From NCBI RefSeq assembly GCF_050753365.1, contig NZ_JBLZFY010000012.1, positions 5,332-69,331 on the forward strand: a DNA stretch of 64,000 nt. Direction: 5' to 3'. Numbering within the stretch: the first letter of the stretch is position 1; each line of letters opens with the position of its first letter. A program made the position numbers and the translations under genes. The notes below the pieces were generated by a model. It worked only from the letters and a program-made list of their open reading frames with translations. It had not been told where the DNA came from and ran no database searches. Source of the stretch: Geminocystis sp050753365 (GTDB taxonomy: Bacteria > Cyanobacteriota > Cyanobacteriia > Cyanobacteriales > Cyanobacteriaceae). Of this stretch, positions 45,453 to 54,473 are shown piece after piece.

Positions 45453-45675
45453 GATTCACCTCATCTTTCCATTGGATGTTAACTAAATCATCAGGATTAC
45501 CTTGAATAACTTGAGATCTATATACCAATTTTTGTAGTTTGTCTGTTTTGTGGATGGGAGAAATTAACAACAACTTTCCTTCTTTATTTATTTCAATAGG
45601 AATGCCTGTTGTCAGTACTTCTTCTAGTAAACTATTGATATTATTTTTTAACTCTGTTGGTGTAATTGTTTTCAT
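45439..45675 (-). CDS. Phd-type antitoxin, partner toxin broken
   Basis: 78 residues. TITPTELKNNINSLLEEVLTTGIPIEINKEGKLLLISPI is a Phd/YefM fold and QWKDEVNLDLP the toxin-binding tail. Intact although its toxin has a stop, so it may persist as an anti-addiction factor or repressor. Confidence 0.8.
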   Translation of the reverse strand: MKTITPTELKNNINSLLEEVLTTGIPIEINKEGKLLLISPIHKTDKLQKLVYRSQVIQGNPDDLVNIQWKDEVNLDLP

Positions 45676-45720
45676 TTTTTTGTAGTTTAAAGTATTAAGA
45701 ATTATTAATTATCCTCTAAT

Positions 45721-45819
45721 CTTTATTTTAGCTTTTACTCTCCATAAGGCTAATCAAAAGAAGATTCGATCGCACCTTCTTTCAGATAAACCCCCAATAT
45801 AAAGATTAAATCTTAACTA
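45721..45819. repeat. Direct repeat copy 2
   Basis: Second copy of the 95-base repeat (see 44974). Lies just after the antitoxin promoter region and before the HEPN relic. Confidence 0.75.
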
Positions 45820-45894
45820 TTAAATTTGAGCTATATGTTCGATCGCCCTTTCTAACTTTGGTAAATCATTGTCTACAAACGATAATTTTTCATA
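45820..45894 (-). pseudogene. HEPN (DUF86) C-terminal remnant
   Basis: Minus-strand frame YEKLSFVDNDLPKLERAIEHI ending at TAA 45820-45822 resembles the last helix of HEPN toxins. It overlaps the end of the MNT gene in another frame; the body of the HEPN gene is gone. Confidence 0.4.
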
Positions 45895-46183
45895 GATTGA
45901 TCGCCTCCTTTAATATTTTATACCTAATAAAATAATGCAAAGATTTAACTGTTATAACATCAACTTTTCTCTCTAATAATTCTTCTAAATCAGTAATTAA
46001 CCCTGTGAGAAACCAAGGAGAAATTTTCTGAAGATCATAATCGATTAAAAAATCAATATCGCTGTTTTCTGTTTCCTCTCCTCTTGCTACTGAACCAAAA
46101 ATTCTAATATTAAAAGCACCATGTTTACTAGCAATTTCCAGAATTTTCTCTCTTTTTTTCTCTAATATTTGTTTTAATTCCAT
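45890..46183 (-). CDS. MNT-type nucleotidyltransferase, orphan antitoxin
   Basis: 97 residues. IRIFGSVARGEETENSDIDFLIDY is the complete MNT active-site motif. Compare the intact MNT/HEPN pair at 20322-20991: here the HEPN partner is reduced to a remnant. The protein itself looks intact. Confidence 0.8.
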   Translation of the reverse strand: MELKQILEKKREKILEIASKHGAFNIRIFGSVARGEETENSDIDFLIDYDLQKISPWFLTGLITDLEELLERKVDVITVKSLHYFIRYKILKEAINL

Positions 46184-46286
46184 AAATTTAAACTGGTTAT
46201 ATTTTTATAAATTTATTTATTTCCTCTCATAAATATTAGAGTAAAGAATAGTTTATTAAATGAATATTTATATTTTTAATTACTAT

Positions 46287-47072
46287 TTAATAATTTAAAG
46301 AACTCCAATAATGGAAAGTTGCTAAAGGAAATTTATACTTAAATCCAATTCTCGAATAAAGATTCAATACGGGGGTATTGTTGATAGAAATAACTGTTGT
46401 TGCATTTTTATATCCCTCAAGCATCATTTTTTCCAAAACTGATAACCAAAAAAAATCACCTAATCCACTATTAACATAATTAGAAGCAAAACCTGCTAAA
46501 ATAAGGTTATCTTCGTTTCTAGCAAAGAAAGCAATTTCATTATCTAAATAAGAAAGATAATCAAAGGTTACTTTTTCATTGTTTAACAAATCATCTACCC
46601 AAAAAGAAAATCTTTGATCTGCAATTTGTTTTGGGCAGTTAAAATCAAGATGAAATCTGTCATCAGAAAATGAACCTTGTGCAATTATTTTTATTTTCTC
46701 AACTTGTACTAAATCACTTTTGTTCAATGATAATAATTTAAAATTTTCGTACTTATATTTTTTAGGAATAAAATTACTCTTATTCTCAATAAAATTTTGT
46801 AAAATTAGATTTTTCTTAAAATTAGTTTGAGGTGAAACAATAACTTCAACAAAATAAAATCCGCATCGACTTAAAATATGTGCATATTTTAGGTTAGTTT
46901 TACTAATACGGCATTGTGTAAAAAAAGAGCCATATTCTTGATATTTTTCATCGAGGCATATTTTTAAAGTATCTTCATCAATTTGCGTTAAAGTGTTTTC
47001 TGATAACTCAAAACTAGGAACACTTAAATTTCTTGTCTCATAGGATAAGTCTTTTAAAAGTATTGTGTTCAT
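46287..47072 (-). CDS. GNAT acetyltransferase, WecD-like
   Basis: 261 residues. SDDRFHLDFNCPKQIADQRFSFWVDDLLNN and VISINNTPVLNLYSRIGFKYKF resemble WecD, the dTDP-fucosamine N-acetyltransferase, in which an N-terminal domain precedes the GNAT fold. The usual acetyl-CoA loop (Q/RxxGxG/A) is degenerate. The WecE-like enzyme at 40239 would make its substrate. Very AT-rich gene. Confidence 0.65.
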   Translation of the reverse strand: MNTILLKDLSYETRNLSVPSFELSENTLTQIDEDTLKICLDEKYQEYGSFFTQCRISKTNLKYAHILSRCGFYFVEVIVSPQTNFKKNLILQNFIENKSNFIPKKYKYENFKLLSLNKSDLVQVEKIKIIAQGSFSDDRFHLDFNCPKQIADQRFSFWVDDLLNNEKVTFDYLSYLDNEIAFFARNEDNLILAGFASNYVNSGLGDFFWLSVLEKMMLEGYKNATTVISINNTPVLNLYSRIGFKYKFPLATFHYWSSLNY

Positions 47073-47113
47073 AAACTTTTTTTCCTTTTTTCTCTAAATT
47101 TATTGGACAATTT

Positions 47114-48040
47114 TTAATTAACATTAGTAGATTTTCTAATAACATACAAAGGTCTTTTTTTTGTTTCATCAAAGGTTTTACCCAAATAAATGCCAATGAT
47201 ACCTAGTATGGAAATAATTATACCCCCTAAAAAATACAGGGAGACAATTAAACTTGCCCAACCTGTTACCGAAGAACCGTAAAATAAAACTCTCAATAAA
47301 ATAAAACATCCAAATATCAAAGATACAACGGAAATAAAAAAGCCAAAACCGATCGATATTCTGAGGGGTTTATCGGAGTAGGCGATAATAGTGTCGATCG
47401 CCAATTTGCATAGTTTTTTGAATGTATAGGTACTTTTTCCTTCTAATCTGGCATCGTGTTGCACATTAATACTAGCAGTTGGATAACCCATCCAATCAAC
47501 AATGCCACCAAAAAATCTTAATTGTTCTCTAATATTACAAAAGTTACTGACTACTTGACGAGAGATAATTCTAAAATTACCCACTTCAGCATCATATTTT
47601 AAATCTGCTAAATAGTTAAAAACTTGGTAAAACCATTTGGAGGTTAATTTCTTGAAAAAACCATGTTGCCTATTTTTTCTTTTTGCCAAAACTACGTCAT
47701 AGCCTTTTTGTGCTTTTTCGTAAAGTCTTGGTATTTCTTCGGGGCGATCTTGTAAGTCACAATCCATAACTATTACCCAATCACCGTTACAATGATCTAA
47801 TCCTGCGGTTATGCCATAATGTTGTCCAAAGTTACGGCTAAATTGAATACCTTTGACTCTGCTATCTTTTTCTGCCAATTCTAAAATAATATCCCAAGAT
47901 CGATCGCCCCCGCAATCTTCTACTAAGATAATCTCAAAGTCATCGGTAATAGTGGAGACAGAAGTACAAAGTCGATCGTATAACTCATAGAGAGATTTTT
48001 CGGCTTTATAAACAGGAATAACAACGGATATGTGACTCAT
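47114..48040 (-). CDS. Family 2 glycosyltransferase, ArnC/GtrB-like
   Basis: 308 residues. GT-A domain with SVVIPVYKAEKSLYELYDRL, VEDCGGDRSW, VIVMDCDLQDRPEEIPRL, and two C-terminal membrane helices (RISIGFGFFISVVSLIFG and FLGGIIISILGIIGIYLGK), the layout of polyprenyl-phosphate sugar synthases. Probably charges undecaprenyl phosphate with a sugar for the cluster's membrane transferases. First gene of the minus-strand glycan run. Confidence 0.85.
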   Translation of the reverse strand: MSHISVVIPVYKAEKSLYELYDRLCTSVSTITDDFEIILVEDCGGDRSWDIILELAEKDSRVKGIQFSRNFGQHYGITAGLDHCNGDWVIVMDCDLQDRPEEIPRLYEKAQKGYDVVLAKRKNRQHGFFKKLTSKWFYQVFNYLADLKYDAEVGNFRIISRQVVSNFCNIREQLRFFGGIVDWMGYPTASINVQHDARLEGKSTYTFKKLCKLAIDTIIAYSDKPLRISIGFGFFISVVSLIFGCFILLRVLFYGSSVTGWASLIVSLYFLGGIIISILGIIGIYLGKTFDETKKRPLYVIRKSTNVN

Positions 48041-48784
48041 AGTTAAGATTTAATAATATTTTCTCCTAAAAGCTCTAAAGAGCTTACTGTTAAGTATTTT
48101 CTTCTAACCATAACTCCAAATCTCCCAAATAATCCATTTTCAAGAGTGCGATCGCCAAATCTTCCATTTTTTCGAGGGTTAAACCTTCAATTTGACGAAA
48201 TAAATCTCGATCGAATAATTCTAGTTTACTCTTAATCATTTTTTGTAATAAGTTTAAGGCTTCTTCCTTTTTACCCTGCCTGTTACCCTGAGTTTTAGCA
48301 TCTTGCACTATTTCTTGGTATGTAACAGAATTTTTCATAATTTCCTCCTTTAATAGTGATTTAATTAATCTTTTTTCTAATTTTAAACCCGCTAAAATAT
48401 AGGTACAAGCCATCAATTCTGGTTGTAACTCCTTATCTACTTCATTAATTTTAGTGGCTACCTTTTCTAATAATATCTCTGGTGATTCCGATTTGGCTAA
48501 AACTGCAAAGGGATATAAAATCGGTTGCTGTAAAAATAATTCTGTATCTTCCTCCCATAAGCGAATTACCCTATATTTATGATCGTAGTTCGATCTCGAT
48601 ATTCTTCTTGAAAAACCACTTCTGATTCAGTTTTCTTGAGAAAAATAATAATTTGCATGACATCAAGTCCGTATTTTCTTTTGAGTCTTACGGAATAGTC
48701 AAGCATCCTCAACGGCATAGGCGGTTTAGATTGTGCCTCAGTTTGAAATTCAAGATGTAAAATGCGTTGATCTAATCTTAACAG

Positions 48785-50226
48785 TAATAGTTCCAAAAAA
48801 TATAGTCAAATATGACATTGACTTGGAGTCCATTTCAGGCACTCCCCTTCATTTTTTGTTTCGTAGGTATTACCAACCGTGGGTGAACTACGCACCTCTG
48901 GAATCCCTTCCGCAAATGCGTTAGGGAATGCTTTTCTTAATATGTTATAACTGGCATTTACATCTGCATTAATCAGTTTTCCACTGTTGCTACGATATAA
49001 ACCTCTTTTTATTCTTTTACCACTAAATTTTACTTTTTCCCCATCAGTAACATCACCATAAATTGGTATTTCATCTAAATCTAAAAAACTAGCTACACTT
49101 GTATAGGATTCTTCCCTCTCTATTACTTTTATTCCTACTAATTGACATTTATATTTTATTTTTTCTATCAATTTATTGTGAGGAATATTTGTAAAATTTT
49201 GGTTGTTTCTTTTGCCCAATTCTACTCCTTGTTTCCAGTTTTTATTTTTTCCTATTACTAAAGTATCTATTTCCCACTCTAATAAAAGTTTTACTAAATA
49301 ATTACTCACTTGATGAAAATAATTATTTATTTTTTCCTCTCTTTTTCTTGTCAATAAACTTAGACGATTTGACCAATGTTGTTCTGATGGTAGTTGTTTT
49401 TGTAATTTAGATTTTTTAAGATTGTAAAATTGATTTATGCTCTTTAATATTCGTCCGTTAATCATAACTGGTATGAATCCTAGCTGATTTGATGTTAACG
49501 CTATTAAATTATTTATGCCTAAATCGATCGAGGCTATTTTTTCTGTTTTATCTTTTGCGTTTACCTCCTCTTTTTCATAAATTACCTCTATTATATAGTA
49601 ATTATTTTTGGGAATTACTCTTACTTGATTTAACTTATCACTATTAATTTTTGTAGGCAAAGAAAAGTCTAAACCTGATAATTTTATTAACCCTTGTTTT
49701 AAGCTCTTTTTACTTACCGCCTGAGCCGTATAAATTACTAAATGTCTTCCATTTTTGTCTTTATATTTAAGCAATTTTGGTTTTCCTAAAAACTTTTCTG
49801 GATGCAATTTATACTCTTTAATAGCTAGAAAAAAAGAACGCCAATTTTGTTCTAAATTTCTCAAAGTTTGTTGAGCTACTTTAGCGGGTAAGGCTCGATA
49901 TTCGGGAGTTAATTTTAAGACTTTATCAAGGAGATTATAGTTAGAAAATTCTCCACAAAAAATTAGACTTTGTCGGATATTGTAGTTAGCTTTATTATAC
50001 AGATTTTTAGAAGCAAAACACACTTGATCTAAGGATAACCAGAAAGGATGAGTTTTTGTAATAATATGTCTTTCTACTAACTGCATAATCTAATCAAGGG
50101 GAGTAACCACAATTCTATGTTACTATAAAACTAAAAAGAACAAGAAAAATTCAACCTTTTCTCTAATTTTGAGGAGATATTTGACATCTATTATCAATAT
50201 TTGTCTATATTTTCAGCAAAGTTTCC
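48785..50226 (-). mobile_element. TnpB-only insertion sequence (IS200/IS605 group), 1442 bases
   Basis: Limits deduced from the interrupted nuclease gene; five bases (TAATA) at each junction are shared, so ends are ambiguous by that much. No target duplication and no terminal inverted repeats, as expected for IS200/IS605. Contains only tnpB; no Y1 transposase, so it needs TnpA in trans. Confidence 0.8.
48806..50086 (-). CDS. tnpB: TnpB RNA-guided nuclease
   Basis: 426 residues. RuvC-like catalytic acids: Asp in SIDLGINNLIAL, Glu in VIEREESYTSVASF, Asp in LINADVNASYNIL. The zinc-finger cysteines of many TnpBs are missing (SYTS and RGLYRSNSGK), as in the common cyanobacterial IS1341-like group. 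The protein looks intact, so RNA-guided cutting is possible. The guide RNA (omega RNA) should come from the 3' end of the gene and the element's right end, near 48785-48900. Confidence 0.85.
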   Translation of the reverse strand: MQLVERHIITKTHPFWLSLDQVCFASKNLYNKANYNIRQSLIFCGEFSNYNLLDKVLKLTPEYRALPAKVAQQTLRNLEQNWRSFFLAIKEYKLHPEKFLGKPKLLKYKDKNGRHLVIYTAQAVSKKSLKQGLIKLSGLDFSLPTKINSDKLNQVRVIPKNNYYIIEVIYEKEEVNAKDKTEKIASIDLGINNLIALTSNQLGFIPVMINGRILKSINQFYNLKKSKLQKQLPSEQHWSNRLSLLTRKREEKINNYFHQVSNYLVKLLLEWEIDTLVIGKNKNWKQGVELGKRNNQNFTNIPHNKLIEKIKYKCQLVGIKVIEREESYTSVASFLDLDEIPIYGDVTDGEKVKFSGKRIKRGLYRSNSGKLINADVNASYNILRKAFPNAFAEGIPEVRSSPTVGNTYETKNEGECLKWTPSQCHI

Positions 50227-50444
50227 TAATACCGAATCTGCTCTGATGGGATCAAGGTTTAATTCAGTTTTTAGCACTTTCACGGGAGAATTTTTGATGC
50301 CTAACAACCATTCTATAAAGGGTTGAGGATATTGCTCTGCTAAATATTTACAAACATTGTCAAAACTCATGGGTTTTAATTTGTGATCGATGTCATTATA
50401 TTAATATATTATGATTGACCATGAATAAGTAGAAAATAAGGTTA

Positions 50445-51557
50445 ATGAATCAAAAAACTATTTCTCTCAAGAAAAAGAAAAGTATCTGGCAGTTGGCAAA
50501 AGAGGGTATTATTGACGGTGGACCTAGTATGTGTCAATTTGCTATTACTAGCGCTTGTAATGCTAGGTGCGGATTTTGCAACTTTGCGGTGGATAAAATG
50601 CCGATCGAGCAACGGCAATATGTTACTTTAGAGGAAGCAAAACAAGCCTCCGAAATTCTCTACAAAAACGGAGTTTATTTTATTATTTATGTCGGTGGTG
50701 AACCAATGTTACACCCTAACTTAACAGAAATTATCACCCATGCTTCCAGTATTGGCATGGCGCCGATGTTAGTTACTAACGCTTCATTGTTAACCAAAGA
50801 GAAAATAGACGAGTTAGCTACTACTGGATTAGTTAGTGTTATTATATCGATCGACGCCACAGAAATCGACAAACACGAAGAAAATAGAGGCTTAAGGGGT
50901 GTATGTCAACGCATCAAAACCGCCAATGAGCATTTTAAAAACTATAATATCAGTACAACGGCTTCCGTCACCATGTCAAGACTGATTGATGATTATAGTC
51001 AACTTCCCTCTTTTTTAAAGTCTTTAGGCTTTGATAGCGTCACTTTTTCTTATCCTTTAACTACCCTTGCTTCTTCTTATTTAGGTTATGCCGATTCTAA
51101 TTTAGTGGATTATACCAAAGAAGAACTGCTCGATCGATTTGAAGCCGTGAAAGCCTTAAAAAAAGAGTTTCATGTGGTTAACCCTACGGCATCCATTGAG
51201 GATATGCAAAGACACTTAAAAGGAGAAACCGAGAAATTTGGTTGTCTGGGGGGTTGGAAATTCTTTTATTTAGACTGGTTTTTAAACCTTTATCGTTGCC
51301 ATAATTGGGCTGAACCCATGTGTCACATTACCGAATTTGATGGTTCACAACGTATAAAAGACAACTGTACTGCTTGTATGATGGACTGTTATCGAGATTC
51401 TAGCGTCATGCAACACATTGCAGTTTCCGTCAGCGATGGAGTACAAGCCTTAAGACGAGGTAATATTAAACAAGCCTTTACCCATTGGTTTAACCATAAT
51501 AATCTAATTTCCGTTCGATCGGTTCTCGAAGAAGCAAAATGGCTTAAAAAACTCTGA
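50445..51557 (+). CDS. Radical SAM/SPASM-like protein
   Basis: 370 residues. SACNARCGFCNF carries the CxxxCxxC cluster site; YVGGEPMLHPNL and SIDATEIDKHEENRGLRG are the radical SAM barrel motifs. C-terminal CLGGWKFFYLDWFLNLYRCHNW and NCTACMMDCYRD have five or more Cys that could hold an auxiliary cluster. No precursor peptide or partner gene seen next to it. Substrate unknown. Confidence 0.8.
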   Translation: MNQKTISLKKKKSIWQLAKEGIIDGGPSMCQFAITSACNARCGFCNFAVDKMPIEQRQYVTLEEAKQASEILYKNGVYFIIYVGGEPMLHPNLTEIITHASSIGMAPMLVTNASLLTKEKIDELATTGLVSVIISIDATEIDKHEENRGLRGVCQRIKTANEHFKNYNISTTASVTMSRLIDDYSQLPSFLKSLGFDSVTFSYPLTTLASSYLGYADSNLVDYTKEELLDRFEAVKALKKEFHVVNPTASIEDMQRHLKGETEKFGCLGGWKFFYLDWFLNLYRCHNWAEPMCHITEFDGSQRIKDNCTACMMDCYRDSSVMQHIAVSVSDGVQALRRGNIKQAFTHWFNHNNLISVRSVLEEAKWLKKL

Positions 51558-51561
51558 TAGC

Positions 51562-51630
51562 GTATAGTGTATAGTGTATAGTGTATAGTGTATAATTGTT
51601 AATTGTTAATTGTTAATTTTTAATTGTTAA
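51562..51630. repeat. GTATAGT and TTGTTAA heptamer arrays
   Basis: About five AGTGTAT units followed by about four AATTGTT units, filling most of the gap between the radical SAM gene and the exported protein. Confidence 0.8.
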
Positions 51631-52020
51631 TTACTCAAAAAGGATTGCTTCAAAGCAACTTTCTCCTACTTCCCGTAACTCTCTAGCAATTTTTGGGTTA
51701 GTATCCGCCTGTTTGCTTATCTCTCTAAATTTTTCCGTGCTATAACGTTTTCTAAACTCTTTAATAGTGCAATTACACACACTTCGAGCAGATTCGAGGG
51801 GTAATCCTTCTCGTTGCGATCGAGCTAAACATTCTCTAGTATAATTACACCATACTGAAGCCTGATCAGGTTTTAACCCTTCTTTTACTAAACCATCAAT
51901 ACATTGTTGTTGATTAAAATTTGACGAGGAAGATTGAGCAATAGAAGGGGAAGCCAAAAAAGAAAAAGAAACGGCAACAAGGGAAAAATTAATTACGGAG
52001 GAAAAAAGTTGAGATTTCAT
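51631..52020 (-). CDS. Exported small Cys-containing protein
   Basis: 129 residues. Signal peptide (FSSVINFSLVAVSFSFLASPSIAQS, cleavage after Ala-Gln likely) followed by a helical domain with six Cys: QQCIDGL, VWCNYTRECLA, SVCNCTI, ESCFEAI. Periplasmic or extracellular; even Cys number suggests disulfides. Family not recognised. Confidence 0.65.
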   Translation of the reverse strand: MKSQLFSSVINFSLVAVSFSFLASPSIAQSSSSNFNQQQCIDGLVKEGLKPDQASVWCNYTRECLARSQREGLPLESARSVCNCTIKEFRKRYSTEKFREISKQADTNPKIARELREVGESCFEAILFE

Positions 52021-52158
52021 AATTTATGCTAAATTTTAACTAATAAATAAGATACATTAGTTAAGACGAAATATTAGCAAAAAAGTTCCCTTAAAATAAT
52101 TTGTAAAGTTATTAAAAACCTCCCCCTCACTTGATATATAAATTAATAATTTTTTTTA

Positions 52159-52506
52159 CTAATTAGTTTGAATTTTTATCTCACTATCAGGTGCTTCTGG
52201 TACATTCTCATCTACAGATGTCTCAATAGCGGGTTTTTCTTCGATCGAAACATCGTCATCTTTTTTAATTTCTAATGTACTTTCAAGATTTTCTTCTTTA
52301 ACTTCTTTTTCTTCCTCTAAGGCTTCTACATTTCCTTGTTGAAGTTCTCTAATTTGTTGCTCCATTAATTGATTTCCTTGGTCAAAAAACTGTTGAGAAT
52401 CTTGTCCTCTAAACTGAGCAAATACAGGTTTATTTAAGCTATTTAATAGTACCATAGAAATAGCTGTAAAACTGACGATCGAGCATAACTTATAGGATAT
52501 TTTCAT
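52159..52506 (-). CDS. Exported acidic small protein
   Basis: 115 residues. N-terminal signal-like segment (CSIVSFTAISMVLLNSL...VFAQ), then a short Gln-rich helix (SQQFFDQGNQLMEQQIRELQQG) and a long Glu/Asp-rich disordered tail. No family recognised; follows the exported protein at 51631 on the same strand. Confidence 0.55.
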   Translation of the reverse strand: MKISYKLCSIVSFTAISMVLLNSLNKPVFAQFRGQDSQQFFDQGNQLMEQQIRELQQGNVEALEEEKEVKEENLESTLEIKKDDDVSIEEKPAIETSVDENVPEAPDSEIKIQTN

Positions 52507-52766
52507 CTTTTTTTCTTTGTGTTTAAATATTTTTAAGAAAAGATATATCTAAAGTTTTTGACCATTAAACTAAAGGCTTAATGTCGAATCTAAAAGTAAG
52601 TTTTTTAAACTTAAAAAATTGTCCTTAAATACATCTCTACTTATTACTATTATAACCTCAAGTCAACAATTGTGAGAAAAACAACTGTCGATGAAAGAAT
52701 TAATTATTGAACACCTTTTATGTAATAATTCTTAAAGAACTTTTAAGATTTGCTAAACATACCGTC

Positions 52767-53114
52767 ATGAGTGAAGCCTCCAAAGAAAAAACCTTAGCTG
52801 AACAAGCTCCTCCGAGTTACGAGTGTCGTTCTTGTGGTTATACTTATGTACCTTCTAAGGGTGATAGTAAAACCAATATCCCCGCAGGTACGTTGTTTAC
52901 GGATTTGCCTAGTAATTGGCGTTGCCCTGTGTGTGGTTCAAGTCGTAATGCTTTTACGAATATTGGGGCTACGGATGCACCGTCTGGATTTGCTGAAAAT
53001 TTAAACTATGGTTTTGGGGTAAATCAATTAACCCCCAATCAAAAAAACCTCTTAATTTTCGGGGCTTTGGCTTTAGCTTTCTTATTCTTTCTCAGTTTAT
53101 ACGGATTGAATTAA
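52767..53114 (+). CDS. rubA: Rubredoxin (RubA)
   Basis: 115 residues from the ATG at 52767. ECRSCGYTY and WRCPVCGSSRNAF give the four Cys of a rubredoxin iron site, and a C-terminal helix (LLIFGALALAFLFFLSLYG) anchors it to the thylakoid membrane. RubA is needed for photosystem II assembly, and this position before ycf48-psbEFLJ is the standard cyanobacterial order. The frame extends upstream to 52707, but the inner start matches family length. Confidence 0.93.
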   Translation: MSEASKEKTLAEQAPPSYECRSCGYTYVPSKGDSKTNIPAGTLFTDLPSNWRCPVCGSSRNAFTNIGATDAPSGFAENLNYGFGVNQLTPNQKNLLIFGALALAFLFFLSLYGLN

Positions 53115-53141
53115 TCAGAAATTATATTTTTAGAAATTACA

Positions 53142-54143
53142 ATGAATTTTTTATTCGATCGACTCAAACAAGTATTAATATTAGTGTTAGTCGGTTTCTT
53201 GTGTGTCAGTTGCTCTAAAGTGCCTTCTGTTAGCGAGAATCCTTGGCAATATATTCAATTAGATACCGATGCTATTTTAGCGGATTTAGCCTTTACCAGT
53301 GACTCTAATCATGGTTGGTTAGTGGGTACAAAAGCCACCTTATTTGAAACCAATGACGGTGGTGATACTTGGCAACCAAAAATTATTGATTTAGGAGAAG
53401 AAAAAATCAGCTTTACAGGTATCAGTTTTTATGATAACGAAGGTTGGATTACAGGACAACCTAACGTATTGTTACATACTAGCAACGGAGGCGAAACTTG
53501 GGATCGTATTCCTTTAAGTGATAAACTCCCCGGTATTCCCTATGATATAGTCGCCTTAGCACCTGATACCGCCGAAATGGTGACAAATTTAGGGGCTATT
53601 TATAAAACCACCGATGGGGGTAAAACATGGAAAGGTTTAGTGGAAGGCGCTGTCGGGGTTGCCAGAAGCATTAATCGCTCTGCGGATGGTAAATATGTCG
53701 CCGTCAGTGCCAGAGGAAACTTTTATTCCACATGGCAACCCGGAGATACCGAATGGACTCCCCATAACCGTAACTCCTCCAAACGTTTACAAAATATGGG
53801 TTTCTTTGATGACGATCGACTATGGTTGATTGCCAGAGGAGGACAAATTCAACTCAGTGAATCCCAAGAAGTAGAAAATTGGGCAGAGCCGATTAACCCT
53901 GAATATTCTACCAGTTGGGGCTTTTTAGATTTAGCGACTCGTCAAGAAGACGAAATTTGGGTAGCAGGAGGCAGTGGCAATCTTCTCGTTAGCCGTGATG
54001 GTGGTTTAACATGGGAAAAAGATCGAGAAGTGGAGTCTGTACCCTCTAACTTATATAAAATCGTTTTTCTTGATCTCGATCGAGGTTTTGTTTTAGGAGA
54101 GCGTGGTGTTCTGTTAAAATATAATACTCAGAATGCGGTCTAA
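53142..54143 (+). CDS. ycf48: Photosystem II assembly factor Ycf48/HCF136
   Basis: 333 residues. Lipoprotein-type signal (LVLVGFLCVSCSK, Cys lipidation likely) followed by seven-bladed propeller repeats such as GDTWQPK, GGETWDRIPL, GGKTWKGL and GGLTWEKD. It binds D1 precursor in early photosystem II assembly on the lumenal side. 27 bases after rubA and 57 before psbE. Confidence 0.94.
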   Translation: MNFLFDRLKQVLILVLVGFLCVSCSKVPSVSENPWQYIQLDTDAILADLAFTSDSNHGWLVGTKATLFETNDGGDTWQPKIIDLGEEKISFTGISFYDNEGWITGQPNVLLHTSNGGETWDRIPLSDKLPGIPYDIVALAPDTAEMVTNLGAIYKTTDGGKTWKGLVEGAVGVARSINRSADGKYVAVSARGNFYSTWQPGDTEWTPHNRNSSKRLQNMGFFDDDRLWLIARGGQIQLSESQEVENWAEPINPEYSTSWGFLDLATRQEDEIWVAGGSGNLLVSRDGGLTWEKDREVESVPSNLYKIVFLDLDRGFVLGERGVLLKYNTQNAV

Positions 54144-54200
54144 GTTAAGTCGCAAATGTTGTACATTAGTTAGATAGTAAAAAAATTTAGGAGGCAAATT

Positions 54201-54446
54201 ATGGCTGGAAGTACAGGTGAACGCCCATTTACCGACATTGTTACCAGTGTAAGATATTGGGTTATTCATAGTATCACTATCCCCATGCTTTTCATCGCTG
54301 GTTGGTTGTTCGTAAGCACTGGTTTGGCTTATGATGCTTTTGGCACACCTCGCCCTGATGAATACTTCACTCAAACTCGTGAAGAATTACCAATTATCAG
54401 CGATCGATATGATGCTACAAAACAAATCGAACAATTTAATAAATAG
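54201..54446 (+). CDS. psbE: Cytochrome b559 alpha subunit
   Basis: 81 residues, exact family length. RPFTDIVTSVRYWVIHSITIP contains the heme-ligand His; single membrane helix, lumenal tail with FGTPRPDEYFTQTR. With PsbF it binds the cytochrome b559 heme of photosystem II. GGAGG ribosome site at 54191. Confidence 0.97.
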   Translation: MAGSTGERPFTDIVTSVRYWVIHSITIPMLFIAGWLFVSTGLAYDAFGTPRPDEYFTQTREELPIISDRYDATKQIEQFNK

Positions 54447-54473
54447 TTAATAGATTAAAAAGGTAAATTAAAA

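Larger units (their letters stand above)
48090..50370 (-). pseudogene. Rpn/DUF4351-type nuclease split by an insertion sequence and frameshifted
   Basis: The N-terminus is at 50370-50227 (MSFDNVCKYLAEQYPQPF to PIRADSVL) and the rest at 48784-48090 (LLRLDQRILHLEFQTEAQ onward), separated by the TnpB element. Joined at GTATTA/CTGTTA the parts read RADSVLLLRLDQ, the family's catalytic strand. A second lesion near 48590-48600 shifts the frame by two bases: TATCGAGATCG where TATCGATCG would read through to SNYDHKYRVIRLWEED. The C-terminal DUF4351-like tail (LEKMEDLAIALLKMDYLGDLELWLEEN) is intact. Confidence 0.85.
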
